Of a DNA stretch of 64,000 bases, positions 49,673 through 58,440 are shown in pieces (position 1 is the stretch's first letter; every line of letters begins with the position of its first letter). The DNA is from Pseudomonas sp. MYb327. GTDB taxonomy: Bacteria > Pseudomonadota > Gammaproteobacteria > Pseudomonadales > Pseudomonadaceae. The notes under the pieces were generated by a model. That model saw only the letters and a list, made by a program, of their open reading frames with translations. It was not told the DNA's origin and did not search any database. The DNA lies in the NCBI RefSeq assembly GCF_040438925.1, contig NZ_CP159258.1, forward strand, positions 4,534,501 through 4,598,500. The letters run 5' to 3'. The position numbers and the translations under genes are program-made.

Positions 49673-50305
49673 ATGCTGCCCCGCGCCGAACAGAAACAAC
49701 AGACCCGAAACGCCCTGATGGACGCTGCCCGCCATTTGATGGAAGGCGGCCGAGGATTCGGCAGCCTGAGCCTGCGCGAAGTGGCGAAAACGGCCGGGAT
49801 CGTCCCTACCGGTTTCTACCGGCATTTCGCCGATATGGATCAGTTGGGCCTGGTGCTGGTGAGTGAAGTCGGCCAGACCTTCCGCGAAACCATCCGCCTG
49901 GTGCGACACAACGAGTTCGTGATGGGCGGCATCATTGATGCGTCGGTGCGGATCTTTCTCGACGTGGTATCGGCCAACCGTTCGCAATTTCTGTTTCTCG
50001 CCCGCGAACAGTACGGCGGCTCGTTGCCGGTGCGGCTGGCCATCGGCCGTCTGCGCGAAAACATCAGCTCGGACCTGGCGGCCGATTTGTCGTTGATGCC
50101 GAAACTGCAACACCTGGACATCGCCGGCCTGAGTGTCATGGCGGACCTGATCGTCAAAAGCGTTTTCGCTACATTGCCGGACATCATCGACCCGCCGGCC
50201 GAGGCGTTGCCTGAGCATTTGACACCCCAGGCGAAGATTACCCAGCAGCTGCGGTTTATCTTTATTGGGTTGAAGCATTGGCAAGGGCTCGGCAGTACCG
50301 AGTGA
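49673..50305 (+). CDS. TetR-family regulator, FabR-like
   Basis: A 210-residue repressor with an N-terminal HTH (SLREVAKTAGIVPTGFYRHFADMDQLGL) close in pattern to E. coli FabR, which senses the saturated/unsaturated acyl balance. The ATG at 49673 starts MLPRAEQKQQTR; a GTG at 49637 would add 12 residues. It is monocistronic, followed by a strong hairpin. Target genes are not adjacent, so a fatty-acid role is inference from HTH similarity. Confidence 0.85.
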   Translation: MLPRAEQKQQTRNALMDAARHLMEGGRGFGSLSLREVAKTAGIVPTGFYRHFADMDQLGLVLVSEVGQTFRETIRLVRHNEFVMGGIIDASVRIFLDVVSANRSQFLFLAREQYGGSLPVRLAIGRLRENISSDLAADLSLMPKLQHLDIAGLSVMADLIVKSVFATLPDIIDPPAEALPEHLTPQAKITQQLRFIFIGLKHWQGLGSTE

Positions 50306-50311
50306 TGCCCT

Positions 50312-50389
50312 AAAAGATCGCAGCCTGCGCCAGCTCCTACACAGATTCAGTAATTCTGTAGGAGCTGGCGCAGGCAGCGATCTTTTTTT
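50312..50389 (+). terminator. 30-bp-arm hairpin with T-run (GATCGC..CCTGCGCCAGCTCCTACA repeat)
   Basis: Two ~30-nt arms differ at one position, around a 15-nt loop, with A4 at the left and T7 at the right. It belongs to an abundant P. fluorescens intergenic repeat family and probably terminates the TetR gene. Confidence 0.8.
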
Positions 50390-50411
50390 GTGCGCCGCAA
50401 TTTGGTGCACA
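50389..50411 (+). promoter_or_regulatory. Candidate NtrC-like palindrome upstream of ureE
   Basis: TGTGCGCC-N7-GGTGCACA is a near-perfect inverted repeat containing the GCxCC/GGTGC half-sites of NtrC targets, about 95 bp before the sigma-54 promoter, a typical activator distance. A further GCACCAAC half-site is at 50425. The 7-bp spacer is longer than the usual NtrC spacing, so assignment is tentative. Confidence 0.4.
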
Positions 50412-50505
50412 TTAAAAACTCTACGCACCAACATCACCCAAAACCCGCGCCCGACCTAACCTCATCCTACCTTTCCCACAGGCATTTCCTACAATTCCCC
50501 GCGAT

Positions 50506-50521
50506 TGGCAAGGCCCTTGCT
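50506..50521 (+). promoter_or_regulatory. Sigma-54 promoter of the ureEFG-hupE operon
   Basis: TGGCAAGGCCCTTGCT fits TGGCACG-N4-TTGCW with one or two changes and correct GG/GC spacing, 37 bp before the ureE ATG. Confidence 0.8.
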
Positions 50522-50557
50522 CTAGCCTGAGCATTGTCCATTGCTGGAAGTTTTCTG

Positions 50558-51058
50558 ATGCTGGTGATTCATCGCAGAATCGACCCTCAACCCGTCTGGG
50601 CCGCCGAGTTGCACCTGACCTTCGAAGCCCGGAGCAAGAGTCGTTTGCGCTGTTTCAGTGCCGAGGGCGAAGACGTCGGTTTGTTTTTGGAGCGCGGGCA
50701 ACCGCCACTGCATGACGGCGAATGCCTGCAAGCCGAAGACGGGCGCATCGTGCGCGTTTGCGCCCGACCCGAACAACTGTTGCACGTCACCTGCGCCAAT
50801 GCCTTCGAACTGACCCGCGCCGCCTATCACTTGGGCAATCGCCACGTCGCCCTGCAAGTCGGCGATGGCTGGTTGCGCCTGCTCGATGATTACGTGCTCA
50901 AGGCCATGCTCGAGCAACTGGGCGCCACCACCGAACACATCGAAGCCCCGTTCCAGCCGGAACACGGCGCTTACGGCGGCGGTCATCACCACTCGCGCCA
51001 CGGCGATGAAGATTTCAACTACCCGCCAAAATTGCACCAGTTCGGCGTGCGTCCATGA
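50558..51058 (+). CDS. ureE: Urease accessory nickel chaperone UreE
   Basis: A 166-residue metallochaperone that delivers Ni to the UreDFG complex. The C-terminal His-rich region ([13 protein letters not shown]) is visible. The start MLVIHRRI at 50558 has GGAAG upstream and leaves 37 bp to the sigma-54 site. It overlaps ureF by 4 bp. Confidence 0.95.
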   Translation: MLVIHRRIDPQPVWAAELHLTFEARSKSRLRCFSAEGEDVGLFLERGQPPLHDGECLQAEDGRIVRVCARPEQLLHVTCANAFELTRAAYHLGNRHVALQVGDGWLRLLDDYVLKAMLEQLGATTEHIEAPFQPEHGAYGGGHHHSRHGDEDFNYPPKLHQFGVRP

Positions 51059-51729
51059 ACCCGGCCTGGGCGCTATTGCGTCTGGCCAGTCCGCAATTGC
51101 CGATTGGCGGCTACAGCTATTCCCAGGGCCTGGAGATGGCGGTGGAGAACGGTCGCGTGCACGACCCCGACAGCGCGCGGCGCTGGATCAGCGATCAATT
51201 GCTGCTGAACCTGGCGCGCTTCGAGGCTCCGCTGCTGCTCGCCCATTGCGTGGCCGCCGCCGAGGAAAACTGGAGCGAACTGCTGCAGCGCTGCGAAGAT
51301 CACCGCGCCAGCCGGGAAACCCGCGAGCTGCATCAGGAGAGCCGCCAGATGGGCTATTCCCTGCAACAACTGCTCAACGGTTTGCCGGAACTGGACGCGC
51401 CGGCCCGCGCCTTCCTCGAACAACGCCCGGAACCGCATCTGGCCCTCGGCTGGGCGCTGGCCGCTCGTGCCTGGCAGATCAACCCGCAGGATGCACTGGC
51501 CGCGTGGCTCTGGAGCTGGCTGGAAAACCAATTGGCAGTACTGATGAAAACCCTGCCGCTGGGCCAGCAAGCCGCCCAGCGCCTGACCAGCGAACTGCTG
51601 CCGCTGCTGCAACAAGCCCAGCAAAACGCCACCCGAATCCACCCCGAACACTTTGGCAGCGCCGCTTTCGGCCTGTCCCTGGCGTGTATGGCCCACGAGC
51701 GCCAGTACAGCCGCCTCTTCCGTTCCTAG
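51055..51729 (+). CDS. ureF: Urease accessory protein UreF
   Basis: A 224-residue helical protein, starting with family motif [21 protein letters not shown]. It bridges UreD and UreG in the nickel-loading complex. It overlaps ureE and is followed 23 bp later by ureG. Confidence 0.95.
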   Translation: MNPAWALLRLASPQLPIGGYSYSQGLEMAVENGRVHDPDSARRWISDQLLLNLARFEAPLLLAHCVAAAEENWSELLQRCEDHRASRETRELHQESRQMGYSLQQLLNGLPELDAPARAFLEQRPEPHLALGWALAARAWQINPQDALAAWLWSWLENQLAVLMKTLPLGQQAAQRLTSELLPLLQQAQQNATRIHPEHFGSAAFGLSLACMAHERQYSRLFRS

Positions 51730-51752
51730 GGCCCGTTACTTTGGAGAATCAC

Positions 51753-52367
51753 ATGAACACACAACCTCTGCGCGTCGGCATCGGCGGCCCGGTCGGCTCC
51801 GGCAAAACCGCCCTGACCCTGGCCCTGTGCCTGGCCCTGCGCGACCGTTACAACCTGGCCGTCGTGACCAACGACATCTACACCCGCGAAGACGCCGACT
51901 TTCTGGTGCGTAACGAAGCGCTGGCGCCGGAGCGCATCATCGGCGTCGAAACCGGCGGTTGCCCGCACACTGCCATCCGCGAAGACGCCTCGATCAACCT
52001 CGAAGCCGTGGACCAGCTCAACCGCCGCTTTCCGGGGCTGGACCTGATTCTGGTGGAGTCCGGTGGCGACAACCTCTCGGCGACTTTCAGTCCCGAACTG
52101 TCCGACCTGACCATCTACGTGATTGACGTCTCCGCCGGCGACAAGTTACCGCGCAAGGGCGGACCGGGTATCTGCAAATCCGATTTGCTGGTGATCAACA
52201 AGATCGACCTCGCGCCGTTGGTGGGAGCGTCGTTGACGCTAATGGACAGCGACACCACGCGCATGCGCAACGGCAAGCCATTCGTCTTCAGCAACCAGAA
52301 AACCGGCCAGGGTCTGGAGGACATCATTGCCTTCATCGAACGCCAGGGTCTGCTGACCGCCGCCTGA
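51753..52367 (+). CDS. ureG: Urease accessory GTPase UreG
   Basis: A 204-residue SIMIBI GTPase with P-loop GGPVGSGKT, the nickel-binding CPH motif in [28 protein letters not shown] and a [13 protein letters not shown] base-recognition region. GTP hydrolysis drives nickel delivery. The ATG at 51753 follows TTGGAGA. A longer open frame upstream overlaps ureF and is not coding. Confidence 0.97.
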   Translation: MNTQPLRVGIGGPVGSGKTALTLALCLALRDRYNLAVVTNDIYTREDADFLVRNEALAPERIIGVETGGCPHTAIREDASINLEAVDQLNRRFPGLDLILVESGGDNLSATFSPELSDLTIYVIDVSAGDKLPRKGGPGICKSDLLVINKIDLAPLVGASLTLMDSDTTRMRNGKPFVFSNQKTGQGLEDIIAFIERQGLLTAA

Positions 52368-52396
52368 CCGACACTTATCAACAAGGAAGCTTATCC

Positions 52397-52969
52397 ATGA
52401 CACTGAAACGCATCCTGGGCGCCATGGCCCTCCTGCTGACCCCAGCCATCGCCTTCGCCCACCCGGGGCACGGCGACAACGGCTTGATCGCCGGCATCAG
52501 CCACCCGATCGGCGGCCTCGACCACTTGCTGGCGATGCTCGCAGTTGGCCTGTGGGCGGCGCAGCAGAAAGGCGCAGCGCGTTGGGCGCTGCCGTGCACA
52601 TTCGTCGGCACCATGCTGATCGGTGGGTTGCTGGGTTTTGAAGGGCTGGACCTGCCAGCGCTGGAAGGCGGGATTGCTGCGTCTGTGCTGGCGCTGGGCC
52701 TGGCGGTGGCTTTGGCGGTCCGTCCGCCGTTAAGCGTTGCAGTGGGAGCGACGGCGCTGTTTGCGCTGTTCCATGGTGTGGCGCATGGTCTGGAGCTGCC
52801 GGACATGACCAGCCCTTGGGCGTATGCCGCAGGATTCGTGGCGGCGACAGCGGCGTTGCATGCGGCGGGATATGCGCTCGTGCGAGTGTTGCCGCAGGCG
52901 GCTGCGCCGTTGGTTCGACTGGCGGGGGCGGCTTCGGCGGCGACCGGGGTTTGGTTGTTGGCCGGCTGA
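52397..52969 (+). CDS. ureJ: HupE/UreJ-family nickel permease
   Basis: A 190-residue membrane protein with an N-terminal signal-like helix, the HPGHGDNGLIAGISHPIGGLDHLLAML family motif (shown in part) and about six helices with conserved His. HupE/UreJ proteins supply nickel to urease or hydrogenase. It follows ureG by 30 bp and completes the accessory operon. Confidence 0.93.
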   Translation: MTLKRILGAMALLLTPAIAFAHPGHGDNGLIAGISHPIGGLDHLLAMLAVGLWAAQQKGAARWALPCTFVGTMLIGGLLGFEGLDLPALEGGIAASVLALGLAVALAVRPPLSVAVGATALFALFHGVAHGLELPDMTSPWAYAAGFVAATAALHAAGYALVRVLPQAAAPLVRLAGAASAATGVWLLAG

Positions 52970-52991
52970 TTTCCTTAGCGCCTGTTAGGGC

Positions 52992-53061
52992 CTCATCGCT
53001 GGCAAGCCAGCTCCCACAGGGATTTGCACTTAACCTGTGGGAGCGAGCCTGCTCGCGATGA
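52992..53061. repeat. BIME after the urease accessory operon
   Basis: An inverted pair of two REP variants: CATCGCTGGCAAGCCAGCTCCCACA and TGTGGGAGCGAGCCTGCTCGCGATG. Confidence 0.85.
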
Positions 53062-53137
53062 CGGCCTGAAAGACAACACACCTCTCAGGCCTGCTAACAT
53101 GTCGCGCAATCAACCCCTGCCGTGACGACGCCAGCCA

Positions 53138-54271
53138 ATGCCGCCTGTTTCCCGCTCCGCCTCCCAGCCTGAACTGACCGCCCTGTTTGCCTCGGTGCAA
53201 CAGCACTTCCAGGACGTGATCGTGCCGCTCTGGCAAGGTCCGGGCTGGAATGCCGACATGGCGCTGCCCTACGAGGCGCTGGATGCCGAGCACCAACCGC
53301 TGCCACCACAGCGCTACCGGGCGATGGCCTGCGCGCGGCAGCTGTATCTGTTCGCCAGCCTGATCGGGCAGGTGCCGGACGCCGAAGAACGGGCGGCGGC
53401 GCTGTTCCGTTCCTTGCAGCGGCATTTCCACGACGCCGAACACGGCGGCTGGTTCTACAGCATCGATCCGCAAGGAGCGCCGCTGGATCAACGCAAAGAC
53501 CTCTACACCCACGCCTTTATCCTGTTCGCCTGCGCCCATTACTGGGACAAGGTGCGCGAGCCACTGGTGGAGTCGGTGCTCAACGCCGCCCTGGAAGTCA
53601 TCGCGCGGCGTTTCTCCACCGGGGACGGTCTCTACGAAGCCAGCCTCGACCGTGACTGGTCATCGCTCAACAGCGGCCCCTTGCAAAACCCGCTGATGCA
53701 CCTCGCCGAAGCCTTCCTCGCGACGTTGTCGGTGCGTGAGGACCTCGCCGTACAACGGGCGCTCATCGAGTTATGCACAGCGATGCAGAAGCGATTCATC
53801 GAACCGCAGCACGGCGTGCTGATGGAAAAACCGCTAGGTGCTGTGGATAACTGGTTTGAACCGGGTCATCAGTTCGAGTGGTATTTCCTGCTGGAGTCGT
53901 CTGATCTGCTGCGCGGCTCAAAACTGCACGCGTCACTTGAGCGCGCCTTTGCCTTCACCGAACAACTGGGCGTCGATCAACAGACCGGCGCCGTACGGGC
54001 CATGCTGGACTTGGGGCCCAATGGCGGATCGCGAGATGCCACGCAACGGATCTGGGCCCAGGCCGAATACCTGCGCGCCTTGACGTTGCGGCCGGGCAGT
54101 GAGGCTCTGGTGTTGCGTCAATTGCAGGCATTGCAACAGCGTTCGCTGCACGCAGGCGGCTGGTATGAGTGCCGTGACGAGCACGGTGAAGTGAGCCGTC
54201 GGGACATGCCGTCGACCACACCGTATCACTTGGCGACGTGTTATCACGGGTTGGCGGAATATCTTCGCTGA
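53138..54271 (+). CDS. AGE-family epimerase/isomerase
   Basis: A 377-residue (alpha/alpha)6-barrel protein of the N-acylglucosamine 2-epimerase superfamily. The conserved catalytic histidines are present: DLYTHAFILFA, LMHLAEAFLA, WFEPGHQFEWYFLL and TTPYHLATCYHG. Such enzymes interconvert sugars such as mannose and fructose; the exact substrate is unclear. It is a single gene convergent with the CDF transporter gene, 4 bp apart. Confidence 0.9.
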   Translation: MPPVSRSASQPELTALFASVQQHFQDVIVPLWQGPGWNADMALPYEALDAEHQPLPPQRYRAMACARQLYLFASLIGQVPDAEERAAALFRSLQRHFHDAEHGGWFYSIDPQGAPLDQRKDLYTHAFILFACAHYWDKVREPLVESVLNAALEVIARRFSTGDGLYEASLDRDWSSLNSGPLQNPLMHLAEAFLATLSVREDLAVQRALIELCTAMQKRFIEPQHGVLMEKPLGAVDNWFEPGHQFEWYFLLESSDLLRGSKLHASLERAFAFTEQLGVDQQTGAVRAMLDLGPNGGSRDATQRIWAQAEYLRALTLRPGSEALVLRQLQALQQRSLHAGGWYECRDEHGEVSRRDMPSTTPYHLATCYHGLAEYLR

Positions 54272-54275
54272 CCCA

Positions 54276-55181
54276 TCACGCAATCCACTTCCTGTCCCCG
54301 GTAAAACTGATGGTCAGCCATCGCGCCGCATCAGGCTTGCCGAGCTTCGCGGAAATCTCCTCCCGCAGTGCATCCAGTTGCACCACGCTGTGCAGCCGAT
54401 AGTCCGTCGGCAACACAATGTGAATCTCGATAAAACAGGCCCGTCCGTGTTTTTGCACGTAGGAAATGTAATCGTCGAAACCGTGCTCGATCTTCGCCGC
54501 CGCCAGCACCTGGTTTACCTTGTCGTCCAGTTGATCCGGGACAATCCCCAATACATCGCGCAATGCCGGCCCGAGGATTTTGAACGCCGGAGGAAGCATG
54601 CCCAAGGCCAGCAGAATCAGAATCATCGGATCGACATACACCGCCCAGTTGTCGTAACCCTGAGTCTTGAGCAGCAGCGCGATGAGGAAGCTCACCAGCA
54701 GCCCCGCCGACAGCATCGCGTCCACTAGCCAACTGATGTTGTCGAACTGGATCAGCGATGATTTGAGTGTGCGATTGCGTTGGCGGACGTAGAAGAAATA
54801 AATGAGTTCAACGACAGTGAAGAACGCCGCGTAGAAGATCACCAGCCCCAGTTCGACCTCGCGGCCACCACTGATGATGCCGAACACGCCGTTGAGAAAG
54901 GCATAGACGGCTACGAGGAATATGAAACTGCCTTCGATCACCAGCACCATGGGTTCCAGATGCCAGGAACCGAACTGGAAGCGCTGATTGCTTTCCTTGG
55001 CGATCAGCCGGGCGGTGATCAGCATCAGGACCTTGATGAAGGCCGCAATTAACGAAAAGAAGCCATCGAACAGGATGGATTGGGCGCCCGACACAAAACC
55101 GGTGATGATCCCGGCGAATGTCACGGCGAGCATCAGGAAGGTCGATTGTTTGAGCAGTGACTGCTCGCCTCGATTACTCAC
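54276..55181 (-). CDS. Cation diffusion facilitator (CDF) metal transporter
   Basis: A 301-residue inner-membrane protein with six helices and a cytoplasmic C-terminal domain. The metal-site motif in helix 2 reads FDGFFSLIAAF and in helix 5 DNISWLVDAMLS; these belong to CDF subgroups likely to move Mn/Fe/Co or Zn. Substrate not decidable by eye. It is monocistronic. Confidence 0.88.
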   Translation of the reverse strand: MSNRGEQSLLKQSTFLMLAVTFAGIITGFVSGAQSILFDGFFSLIAAFIKVLMLITARLIAKESNQRFQFGSWHLEPMVLVIEGSFIFLVAVYAFLNGVFGIISGGREVELGLVIFYAAFFTVVELIYFFYVRQRNRTLKSSLIQFDNISWLVDAMLSAGLLVSFLIALLLKTQGYDNWAVYVDPMILILLALGMLPPAFKILGPALRDVLGIVPDQLDDKVNQVLAAAKIEHGFDDYISYVQKHGRACFIEIHIVLPTDYRLHSVVQLDALREEISAKLGKPDAARWLTISFTGDRKWIA

Positions 55182-55272
55182 TTGATCCCCTCGAATACCT
55201 CTAGACCGCCGCGCTTGACGGGCTGCTTGAGAGAGGAGTCTAGCTGATGTCCAGATTTGTCTGGCCCGACCC

Positions 55273-55337
55273 TATCGCGAGCAGGCTCGCTCCCACAGGT
55301 TCAACGCGAACCCTGTGGGAGCGAGCCTGCTCGCGAA
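55273..55337. repeat. BIME between CDF and SDR genes
   Basis: TATCGCGAGCAGGCTCGCTCCCACA and an inverted TGTGGGAGCGAGCCTGCTCGCGA, separated by about 17 bp. Confidence 0.85.
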
Positions 55338-55353
55338 AGGTCGTTACGCAGTC

Positions 55354-56115
55354 TTAAGACTTACGCTCAATAGCAAACCCGGCCCAGCTCTGACTAACCG
55401 GCATTAGCTCGAGGCTGTTGATGTTGATATGCGCCGGCGCATTGAGTACCCAGAAAATGGTATCGGCAATGTCCTGCGGCTGGATGGGCTCGGCGCCGGC
55501 GTAGGTCGCGTTGTAACGCTCCTGGTCACCAGCAAAACGCACCAGCGAGAACTCGCTCTCACACAGGCCCGGCTCGATGTTGCTGACTCGCACGCCCGTG
55601 CCTTGCAGGTCGCAGCGCAGGTTCAAGGAGAACTGTTTGACGAACGCCTTGGTTGCGCCATACACGTGGCTGCCCGGGTACGGATAGTTGCCCGCCACGG
55701 AGCCCAGGTTGACGATGCCGGCGCCACGACCGTGGGCGATCAGCCGCGGCAACAGCAGACGAGTGCTGTACATCAGGCCTTTGATGTTGGTGTCGACCAT
55801 GGTGTCCCAGTCATCCAGGTCGCATTTGGGCGCCGGGTCAACGCCCAGGGCCAGGCCAGCGTTGTTGATCAGCCCGCGCAGTTTGGCGAAGGACGGCGGC
55901 AGGTTGGCGATGGCTTCTTCCATGGCTTTGCGGTCGCGCACATCGAGCACCAGACCATGCACTTCGGTCTGCTTGGACAATTCGGTGCACAGCGCATTGA
56001 GGCGTTCTTCACGACGGCCGGTCAGCACCAGTTTCCAGCCGGCCTCGGCAAAACGGCGGGCACAGGCTTCACCAAAACCGGAGGTCGCGCCGGTAATAAA
56101 CAGGGTGTTGGACAT
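55354..56115 (-). CDS. Short-chain dehydrogenase/reductase, YdfG-like
   Basis: A 253-residue SDR with NADP motif FITGATSGFGEAC, NNAGLALG and catalytic Ser/YGATK (GSHVYGATKAFVKQ). Its pattern fits YdfG, an NADP-dependent 3-hydroxy acid dehydrogenase acting on serine, threonine and 3-hydroxypropionate. The start at 56115 has AAGGAG upstream. Confidence 0.9.
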   Translation of the reverse strand: MSNTLFITGATSGFGEACARRFAEAGWKLVLTGRREERLNALCTELSKQTEVHGLVLDVRDRKAMEEAIANLPPSFAKLRGLINNAGLALGVDPAPKCDLDDWDTMVDTNIKGLMYSTRLLLPRLIAHGRGAGIVNLGSVAGNYPYPGSHVYGATKAFVKQFSLNLRCDLQGTGVRVSNIEPGLCESEFSLVRFAGDQERYNATYAGAEPIQPQDIADTIFWVLNAPAHININSLELMPVSQSWAGFAIERKS

Positions 56116-56802
56116 CGTGTTCTCCTTGCTTCGGCTGATCGGCAGCCATTGGAATAGAAAATCAGCAGGCAGCATGCCCGGCCTTGCCCACAGCGGCAAC
56201 CATCACACCGCCTGTTCAAAAAACGATCAAAGCTTGCTTCGCCTTGTTTACCGTGGCCTGTAGACATGTGCACGCACCTTATCCACAGGCCGATCCACAG
56301 TCTTTGGGGGCAAGTGGGAAAGCTGTAAGCCGCTGTGCACAAGGCTTTGCGAGGGATTTTGAAATTTTTTTGCTTGACCCTCATTGGCCTGCTGTGTAGC
56401 CCATGGCTATTTATCCGGCCGGGCAGTCAAACCGGCGATGGCGCCAAGCCAGCAACGACGGCCTTCAGCCGAGTCTTTCCAGAGTTTAACCACAGACTTA
56501 TCCACAGGCTTATCCAGGCCCGCCCAGCGCCTTTTCGGCTCTTACAAAAAGGTTGACAAAGCCGCCTCATGGCTCCGCAAAAATGCCTGATCAAAAAACA
56601 ACCGCCCTGCTGAAAGCCACGGTTTCAAAGGCCTCCAGCCAGCTACTCCCACGTTATTCACAGCCAGCTCCACAGTAAACGGGGACAAGTCAAAAGCGTG
56701 ACAAAACAACTATTTGCAGCGGCTTTATGTCGCGGTTTGGGAGGTCGTCAATTTTGTTTTCCACAATTTCCCCTTAACACAAACCGCGTTTTAATTCGGG
56801 CA
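56116..56802. other. Non-coding gap rich in DnaA-box-like sequences
   Basis: About 690 bases with no credible gene; short open frames in it lack codon bias. It contains perfect TTATCCACA at 56279-56287 and 56498-56506, and near matches TTAACCACA (56486), TTATCCAGG (56510), TTATTCACA (56654) and TTTTCCACA (56757), all in the same orientation. It is not an oriC by context: no dnaA/dnaN. See findings. Confidence 0.6.
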
Positions 56803-56835
56803 TAAAAAAACGCCCTGATTGCGTCAGGGCGTTTT
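56803..56835 (-). terminator. Rho-independent terminator of the liv operon
   Basis: AAAACGCCCTGA pairs with TCAGGGCGTTTT around TTGCG, with T-runs on both sides; 17 bp after the livF stop. Confidence 0.92.
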
Positions 56836-56851
56836 CATTGGTCGCTGAAGT

Positions 56852-57571
56852 TTAGTGCCCGCCAAGATAGGCGTTACGCACATCCTCATTAACCAGCAGT
56901 TCCTTGCCCGTGCCGGTCATGCGAATTTCGCCGTTGACCATCACGTACGCCCGATCCGACAACCGTAGGGCGTGGTTGGCGTTCTGCTCCACCAGAAAGA
57001 TGGTCATGCCGGTCTTGGCCAGTTCCCGCAGTGTCGCGAAGATCTGTTTCACCACGATCGGTGCAAGGCCCAGGCTCGGCTCGTCGAGCAGCAACAGTTT
57101 CGGCCGGCTCATGAGCGCCCGGGCGATGGCGAGCATTTGCTGTTCGCCCCCGGACATGGTCATGGCCCGCTGAGTACGCCGCTCTTCGAGCCGCGGGAAC
57201 AGCTCGAACATGCGCTGCATGTCTTCCTTGGCGTACTTGTCACCGATCGGGATGGTGCCCATCAGCAGGTTTTCCTCGACGGTCATGTCGGGGAAAACTC
57301 GCCGCCCTTCCGGCGATTGCGCGATGCCGTTGGAAGCAATGTAGTGGGATGACTTGTGAGTGATATCCACACCTTGATAGAGGATCTGACCGCTCGCCGC
57401 CCGTGGCTGGCCGAAGATCGACATCAGCAGGGTCGACTTGCCGGCGCCGTTGGAACCGATAAGACTGACGGTTTCACCTTCATTGATGTGCAGCGAGACT
57501 TTCTTCAGGGCCTGGATCGGCCCGTAAAACACATCCAGCTCCTTGAGTTCGAGAATGGCACCGTTAGTCAT
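56852..57571 (-). CDS. livF: Branched-chain amino acid ABC transporter ATPase LivF (BraG)
   Basis: A 239-residue ATPase with Walker A GSNGAGKST, signature MSGGEQQMLAIARAL, Walker B LLLLDEPSLGLAP and H-loop VEQNANHAL. It energises Leu/Ile/Val uptake together with LivG. The start overlaps the livG stop by 4 bp. It is last in a five-gene operon. Confidence 0.94.
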   Translation of the reverse strand: MTNGAILELKELDVFYGPIQALKKVSLHINEGETVSLIGSNGAGKSTLLMSIFGQPRAASGQILYQGVDITHKSSHYIASNGIAQSPEGRRVFPDMTVEENLLMGTIPIGDKYAKEDMQRMFELFPRLEERRTQRAMTMSGGEQQMLAIARALMSRPKLLLLDEPSLGLAPIVVKQIFATLRELAKTGMTIFLVEQNANHALRLSDRAYVMVNGEIRMTGTGKELLVNEDVRNAYLGGH

Positions 57572-58440
57572 ACGAGCTCCTCTTCATCGGCGCCCAGGTA
57601 CGCGGCAATCACTTTCGGGTCGTTGCGGATGTCGTCGGGGCCGCCCTCGGCGATGACGATGCCGTGGTCCAGCACCACGATGTGATCGGAAATACTCATT
57701 ACCATGCCCATGTCGTGTTCGATCAGCACCACGGTCAGATCGTGCTCGTCGCGCAGCAGACGGATCATCGCGCTCAGCGCTTCGGTTTCCTGAGGGTTGA
57801 GGCCGGCCGCCGGTTCGTCGAGGCAGATGATCTGCGGACGGGTACACATGGCCCGGGCAATCTCCAGGCGACGTTGCTGGCCGTAGGACAGTTCGCCGGC
57901 CAGACGGTTGGCGCAGTCCACCAGATCCACCACTTCCAGCCAGTAAAACGCATGGTCCAGCGCATCGCTTTCGGCCTTGCGGTAGCCCTTGGTGTTGAGG
58001 ATGCCGGCCAACATGCTGCGGTTGACCCACATGTGCTGGGCCACCAGCAGGTTTTCCAGCACTGACATTTCCTTGAACAGGCGAATGTTCTGGAAAGTCC
58101 GAGCCAGCCCGGCACGGTTCACCAGGTGGGTGCCGCCAAACATCTTGTAGCGCAGCCGGGTGATAAAGTTTTTTGGCGAGACGAAATCGGTCGGCTTGAA
58201 CGACTCCCCCAGCAACTGGATGACGTTGGTTTGTTGACCGCGCACGTTGAGTTCAATCTTGCCGCCGGAGGCCTTGTAGAACCCGGTCAGGCAGTTGAAC
58301 ACGGTGGTCTTGCCGGCGCCGTTGGGGCCGATCAGGGCGAAGATCGAGTTGCGGTTGACCTTCAGGCTCACATCATTCAGCGCCTTGATGCCGCCGAAGT
58401 GCATCATCAGCTTCTCTACGGAGAGTACGACTTCGCTCAT
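57568..58440 (-). CDS. livG: Branched-chain amino acid ABC transporter ATPase LivG (BraF)
   Basis: A 290-residue ATPase with Walker A GPNGAGKTT, signature LSYGQQRRLEIARAM, Walker B IICLDEPAAGLNP and the LivG-type ARTFQNIRLF motif. It overlaps livM by 4 bp. Confidence 0.94.
   Translation of the reverse strand: MSEVVLSVEKLMMHFGGIKALNDVSLKVNRNSIFALIGPNGAGKTTVFNCLTGFYKASGGKIELNVRGQQTNVIQLLGESFKPTDFVSPKNFITRLRYKMFGGTHLVNRAGLARTFQNIRLFKEMSVLENLLVAQHMWVNRSMLAGILNTKGYRKAESDALDHAFYWLEVVDLVDCANRLAGELSYGQQRRLEIARAMCTRPQIICLDEPAAGLNPQETEALSAMIRLLRDEHDLTVVLIEHDMGMVMSISDHIVVLDHGIVIAEGGPDDIRNDPKVIAAYLGADEEELV

Noticed and set aside
50865-51752. In-frame 296-residue extension of UreG
   Set aside because: It overlaps ureE and ureF completely; UreG starts at the ATG after TTGGAGA and then has the standard 204 residues.
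56279-56765. Chromosomal origin of replication
   Set aside because: DnaA-like boxes are present, but no dnaA, dnaN, gidA, rpmH or AT-rich unwinding element accompanies them.
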